A DNA stretch of 64,000 bases from Butyrivibrio sp. AC2005 (GTDB lineage: Bacteria; Bacillota; Clostridia; Lachnospirales; Lachnospiraceae). Below, piece by piece: positions 59,910 through 64,000 of this stretch (within the stretch, counting starts at the first letter, position 1; the number at the start of each line of letters is the position of its first letter). The DNA is taken from NCBI RefSeq assembly GCF_000424145.1, contig NZ_AUJI01000011.1, forward strand, positions 62,001-126,000, given 5' to 3'. The position numbers and the translations under genes are program-made. Below the pieces are notes generated by a model, which worked only from the letters and a program-made list of their open reading frames with translations, was not told the origin of the DNA and made no database searches.

Positions 59910-62150
59910 ATGGCAATAACTTTAACAGCAGAGCAGACAAAAAGGGTGGAAGAGCTGCTCTCTAAAATGACATTAACTGAAAAAATCGGACAGATGAATC
60001 AGGAGTCTGTCTCAATTGTGGGCGGTTTTGATGTGCCCTTTGAACAGCTGATTGAAATGATGACAGACGGAAGACTTTCCAAGGAAGAGTTTGAAAACAT
60101 CATGAAAACAGCAAAGACCGATTACCATGAGGATGCTATAAGAGAAGGTAAGGTCGGCTCACTCATGGTTTCGGATCCTGAAAAATGTAATGAACTTCAG
60201 AGAATTGCGGTTGAGGAGACAAGACTTGGAATTCCGCTTATTTTCGGACTTGATGTAATTCATGGTTTCAGGTCTGTTTATCCCATTGCGATAGCAGAGG
60301 CGGGCTCTTTTGATACAGAGCTTATGGAAAAAACAGCAAAAATGGCAGCAAAGGAGTCCAGATGCTCAGGCGTAGCATGGCACTTTGCACCAATGCTCGA
60401 TGTTGCAAGAGATGCAAGATGGGGCAGGGTTTCAGAAGGACCCGGTGAGGATCCGTATCTTGGTTCATGCTTTGCAAGAGCTAAGGTAAAGGGACTTCAA
60501 AACGATCATTCATCAAAAGAAAATTACGTGGCAGCATGCTTGAAGCATTTTGTTGGCTATGGCGCTGCGGAAGCAGGAAAAGACTATAACACTGTAAGCA
60601 TGGCTAACCACATCTTATATAATAATTATCTGGTACCTTTCAGGGCAGCAGTGGAGGAGGGAGCGCAGACAGCCATGGCTTCCTTCAACGACTTGAACGG
60701 CGTACCAAGCACAGTCAATAAATGGGCACTTCGAGACATTTTAAAGGACAATATGGGACTTCCCGGATTTGTTGTAAGTGATGCCAATGCAATAAAAGAG
60801 TGCGTGGTTCACGGTATAGCCGAAGACGAGAAGGATGCAGGTGAAAAGTCTGCAGTGGCCGGACTCGATATGGATATGGGAACAGAGATTTACATTAATA
60901 ATCTTGAGAATTCCGTAGAAGAAGGAAAGGTTTCCGTGGAGGATATCGATGATGCCTGCCGAAGGATTCTTTCCGTAAAGATGTGGCTTGGATTATTTGA
61001 TGATCCCTACGTCTCTGAGGAAGCAATGAAGAGATATGAGGAGATTCCGGAGGAGCATAAGGCACTTGCACTTGCATCTGCGGAGAAATCAGCAGTACTC
61101 TTGAAAAATGAAGGAAATATACTGCCCCTTAAAAAGGACACTAAAATCAGTCTAGTGGGAAATCTTGCAGCAAATAAAGGGGAAGTTGTAGGAGCCTGGG
61201 CAATAAGCTGGAAGGAGAAGGACTGTGTATCCATTTTAGACGGAATGAAGCAGGAATTTTCCAACGTGAATTATTATCCCTGTGGAGGACCTGAAGGGGA
61301 TAATAACGATGAAGAGATTAAGGCAGCATGCGAAAATGGCGACGTGATAGTGGCAGTACTCGGCGAGACGGTAGCGATGTCAGGAGAGGCTTCATCAAGG
61401 GCAGATATCACACTTCCGGGAAAACAGAAGGAGCTTCTTGAAAAGCTTCTGGCATCAGGAAAACCGGTGGTACTTGTTCTTATGAACGGAAGACCCCTGG
61501 CACTTCAGTGGGAGGCAAAAAATGTACCTGCAATCCTTGAGGGCTGGCATCTGGGTATTCAGATGGGAAATGCGATAGCTCATATTCTTTCAGGAAAAAA
61601 GAACCCTGAAGGAAAGCTGTCATCCTCCTTCCCTGCAATGACAGGACAGTGTCCTATTTACTATAATCACCCTAATACGGGAAGACCTGCAGGTAATTTC
61701 AAGTTCACATCAAGATATCTCGATGCACCGTTTACAGCACTTTATCCCTTTGGATACGGTCTTTCATACACAAGTTTTGAATATTCGGATCTTACAGTAA
61801 GTGATGAGAAGGATTTACTGAAAATATCCGTAAAGGTAAGGAACACCGGCGACAGAGAGGGCACTGAGACTGTGCAGTTCTATATGCAGGATGTTGCGGC
61901 ATCTATTGTAAGACCGGTCAAGGAATTAAAAGGCTTTGAGAAAGTAACACTTGCAGCAGGAGAAGAAAACACTATCACCTTCGAGCTTCCTAAAAAGAAA
62001 ATGGGCTTCTGGAACAATCAGGGTAAGTATTTATTAGAGGATGGTCTTTTCAGAATTTATGCAGGCAGTGATTCTGCAACAGAGCTTAGCAAGGAGATAA
62101 GAGTAGGGTTTGAAGGTGTCCCGGGAGAGCCGGATTATCCTGTAGAATAA
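59910..62150 (+). CDS. GH3 beta-glycosidase, normal domain order
   Basis: 746 residues. The barrel domain has MTLTEKIGQMNQ, KHFVGYGAAEAGKDYN and the nucleophile Asp291 in VVSDANAIKE. Then comes the alpha/beta sandwich (VVAVLGETVAMSGEASSRADITLPG) and a fibronectin III-like end (LYPFGYGLSYTSFEYS). Likely a beta-glucosidase or beta-xylosidase inside the cell, complementing GH43. GGGAGGA precedes the ATG. It has the order opposite to the GH3 at 40 kb, so the two are not recent duplicates. Confidence 0.92.
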   Translation: MAITLTAEQTKRVEELLSKMTLTEKIGQMNQESVSIVGGFDVPFEQLIEMMTDGRLSKEEFENIMKTAKTDYHEDAIREGKVGSLMVSDPEKCNELQRIAVEETRLGIPLIFGLDVIHGFRSVYPIAIAEAGSFDTELMEKTAKMAAKESRCSGVAWHFAPMLDVARDARWGRVSEGPGEDPYLGSCFARAKVKGLQNDHSSKENYVAACLKHFVGYGAAEAGKDYNTVSMANHILYNNYLVPFRAAVEEGAQTAMASFNDLNGVPSTVNKWALRDILKDNMGLPGFVVSDANAIKECVVHGIAEDEKDAGEKSAVAGLDMDMGTEIYINNLENSVEEGKVSVEDIDDACRRILSVKMWLGLFDDPYVSEEAMKRYEEIPEEHKALALASAEKSAVLLKNEGNILPLKKDTKISLVGNLAANKGEVVGAWAISWKEKDCVSILDGMKQEFSNVNYYPCGGPEGDNNDEEIKAACENGDVIVAVLGETVAMSGEASSRADITLPGKQKELLEKLLASGKPVVLVLMNGRPLALQWEAKNVPAILEGWHLGIQMGNAIAHILSGKKNPEGKLSSSFPAMTGQCPIYYNHPNTGRPAGNFKFTSRYLDAPFTALYPFGYGLSYTSFEYSDLTVSDEKDLLKISVKVRNTGDREGTETVQFYMQDVAASIVRPVKELKGFEKVTLAAGEENTITFELPKKKMGFWNNQGKYLLEDGLFRIYAGSDSATELSKEIRVGFEGVPGEPDYPVE

Positions 62151-62161
62151 AGGAGTATAAA

Positions 62162-64000
62162 ATGAACAATTACATATTCCCATTCCTATGGATGCGCGGC
62201 GAAGATGAAGCCACCATCCGTAAGGAGATGGAGAAAATAGATGAATGCGGAATAAAAGCAGTTTGCGTTGAAGCAAGGCCACACAAGGATTTCTGTGGCC
62301 CCGGCTGGTGGCATGACATGGACATTGTCATCGACGAAGCTAAAAAGCGCGACATGAAAATATGGATACTGGATGACAAACATTTTCCCACAGGCTATGC
62401 AAATGGTCTGATCGAAGAGAAATATCCTGAGAGAAAAAAACAGTATCTTGCCTGCACGGCATGCGATGTGTTTGGTTCAGCAAGAACACATACATTAAAT
62501 ATCCGTCGTATGATGAAGCCTACAATAGGTTTTTGGCAGATAGGACAACCTGCAAATGATGAGGAGAGGGCGAAAAACAAAGTCCTCTCTATTGTTGCTG
62601 TTCCTTTCGCGGAGGGCAACCGTTTTCATGAAAAAGAGCTGAACCTTATGGGATACTATCATGGACAAGATGAGATTACCTTCACTCTCCCCCAGGGACA
62701 GTGGAGAATTCATGTGCTCTACACGACTTACACTGATGGTGGAAACGAGAGCTATATTAACATGATCGACAGTGTTTCTGCTCATACACAGATTGAAGGT
62801 GTATATGAGGAACATTATAAGCACTATGGTGATCTTTTCGGAACAGTTATAGCAGGCTTTTTCTCCGATGAACCACAGCTGGGAAATACATCAGAGCAGG
62901 GATATGATACTAAGCTTGGAAAGCCCGGAATGCAGCTTCCCTGGAGCAACGAGCTTTCAGAGATGCTTAAGGAGCGCTGCGGTGAGGATTATCAGAAGCT
63001 GCTTGTATTTCTTTTTGCAGAAGGTGAGGAGAAAAAGGATGAGCCCCAGATTCGCTATGATTACATGGACTGCGTATCAAGGCTTTATCAGAAGAACTTT
63101 TCAGAACCAATCGGCAGATGGTGTCATGAGCATGGCGTGGAATATATAGGACATGTTGTGGAGGACAACGGTGTTCACTCAAGGCTTGGACTTGGTGACG
63201 CTCATTGGTTCCGCGCAATCAGCGGTCAGGACATGGCAGGTATCGATGTTATCGGAGGACAGGTAGTATATGGAGCACCGGTTCAGGAGAGAAAGGGTAT
63301 GGGACCCCTTGTTCTCGACGGAGAGTTTTATCATTATGCTCTTGGAAAAATGGGAGCTTCTGCAGGCCACCTTGATCCCGGGAAGAAGGGACGCACTATG
63401 TGCGAACTGTTTGGAGCCTATGGCTGGAATTTTGGCGTACGTGATCAGAAAAGACTTCTCGACCATCTGCTTGTGAGAGGTATAAATCACCTTGTTCCTC
63501 ATGCTTTTTCAATGGCGCAGTATCCGGATTTTGATTGTCCTCCGCATTTTTATGCAGGAGGAAATAATCCTGAATTCCCATATTTTGCAGAGCTTATGAA
63601 GTATGCAAACAGGATGTGCGATATTTTAAACGGCGGTGTTCACAAGGCAAGAGTAGCTGTTTTATATGATGGCGAGGGTGACTGGACTTCTGATGCCATG
63701 CCTATGCAGAAGGTATGCCGTGCGCTCACAGAGGCACAGATTGAGTTTGACATTGTCTGCCTTGATATGCTCAGAGACCTCAAAGCGTACAATGGTTATA
63801 CAGACGGCAACAAGATAAATATTAACGGAGAGACTTTTGAGGTGCTGCTGGTGCCTTATGCTGAGTATCTCCCTGAGAGACTCTATGCTTTTAAGAAGGA
63901 GAATCCAACCTTCCCGGTTTACTTTGTGGGTGGATATCCGAAGGCACTTCTTATGGATGAGGTGAGAAAAATACCTGACAGAGCTGAGTGGAAAAAGCTT
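62162..64000 (+). CDS. Putative glycoside hydrolase (3' partial), rhamnosidase-like barrel
   Basis: The frame is open from the ATG at 62162 (AAGGAG 7 nt upstream) to the window edge, giving 613 residues so far. It starts MNNYIFPFLWMRGEDEATIR. Segments such as GPGWWHDMDIVIDEAKKRDMKIWILDD, FFSDEPQ, GLGDAHWFRAISGQDMAGIDVIGGQ and HAFSMAQYPDFDCPP suggest a TIM-barrel glycosidase of the GH106-like/unclassified group found with rhamnosidases. The exact family and substrate are uncertain. No signal peptide. It follows GH3 by 11 nt in the same operon. Confidence 0.65.
   Translation, partial: MNNYIFPFLWMRGEDEATIRKEMEKIDECGIKAVCVEARPHKDFCGPGWWHDMDIVIDEAKKRDMKIWILDDKHFPTGYANGLIEEKYPERKKQYLACTACDVFGSARTHTLNIRRMMKPTIGFWQIGQPANDEERAKNKVLSIVAVPFAEGNRFHEKELNLMGYYHGQDEITFTLPQGQWRIHVLYTTYTDGGNESYINMIDSVSAHTQIEGVYEEHYKHYGDLFGTVIAGFFSDEPQLGNTSEQGYDTKLGKPGMQLPWSNELSEMLKERCGEDYQKLLVFLFAEGEEKKDEPQIRYDYMDCVSRLYQKNFSEPIGRWCHEHGVEYIGHVVEDNGVHSRLGLGDAHWFRAISGQDMAGIDVIGGQVVYGAPVQERKGMGPLVLDGEFYHYALGKMGASAGHLDPGKKGRTMCELFGAYGWNFGVRDQKRLLDHLLVRGINHLVPHAFSMAQYPDFDCPPHFYAGGNNPEFPYFAELMKYANRMCDILNGGVHKARVAVLYDGEGDWTSDAMPMQKVCRALTEAQIEFDIVCLDMLRDLKAYNGYTDGNKININGETFEVLLVPYAEYLPERLYAFKKENPTFPVYFVGGYPKALLMDEVRKIPDRAEWKKL

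Overview
The window looks like a chromosome segment of a low-to-mid G+C, anaerobic, plant-polymer-degrading member of the Lachnospiraceae (Butyrivibrio/Pseudobutyrivibrio-like). This is inferred from gene content, a Trp T-box, strong AGGAGG-type ribosome binding sites, many intrinsic terminators, GPH-type sugar transporters, cytoplasmic xylan/glycoside hydrolases and a reversed-domain GH3 enzyme. No rRNA, tRNA, CRISPR array, transposase or phage gene was recognised.

Layout. 1-2.9 kb: end of a GlpA-like/GlpB-like/DUF1667 redox operon. 3.2-9.1 kb: a phnD-phnC-phnE-phnE phosphonate-type ABC transporter behind a consensus promoter and a structured leader, then a signal-less 5'-nucleotidase preceded by a 54-nt tandem hairpin array. 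9.1-11.9 kb: a small promoter-terminator unit, a small protein, an M42 peptidase and a membrane acyltransferase. 12.2-16.8 kb: a signalling group (FIST, soluble chemoreceptor, HD-GYP). 16.8-19.7 kb: two transcription units of lipoproteins and membrane proteins, each behind the same 7-4-7 direct-repeat promoter box. 19.8-27.1 kb: a T-box-controlled trp operon in the unusual order trpDCBA-EGF, with copies of an interspersed structured repeat on both sides of trpE. 27.3-33.6 kb: a secreted protein, a truncated diguanylate cyclase, two complete diguanylate cyclases and a ferredoxin-type aldo-keto reductase. 33.7-37.3 kb: a KaiC-like/PEP-binding protein and the remains of a TetR/dehydrogenase pair. 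37.3-45.4 kb: an AraC regulator divergent from a GPH transporter, GH3 and GH78 (rhamnosidase) operon. 45.5-48.3 kb: an ABC exporter with LytTR and DUF3021 regulators. 48.5-52.5 kb: a sugar isomerase / Gfo-Idh-MocA oxidoreductase / isomerase / DUF6379 cassette. 52.6-64 kb: an AraC-GH39 fusion, a GPH transporter, an esterase, GH43, GH3 and a further glycosidase cut by the window end.

How it fits together. The right half is a glycoside utilisation region in which sugars are probably imported as oligomers by GPH transporters and cleaved inside the cell, since none of the hydrolases has a signal peptide. The most interesting module is the 48.5-52.5 kb cassette. Its oxidoreductase, TIM-barrel isomerase and DUF6379 subunit match the known composition of C-glycoside deglycosidation systems (oxidise the sugar at C3, then cleave the C-C bond), and it lies between a rhamnosidase operon and a xylan-type operon. 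A second thread is an interspersed structured repeat (six copies or remnants). It shows compensatory base changes, three copies have tandem arrays immediately 5' of them, and most copies sit just before ribosome binding sites inside operons.
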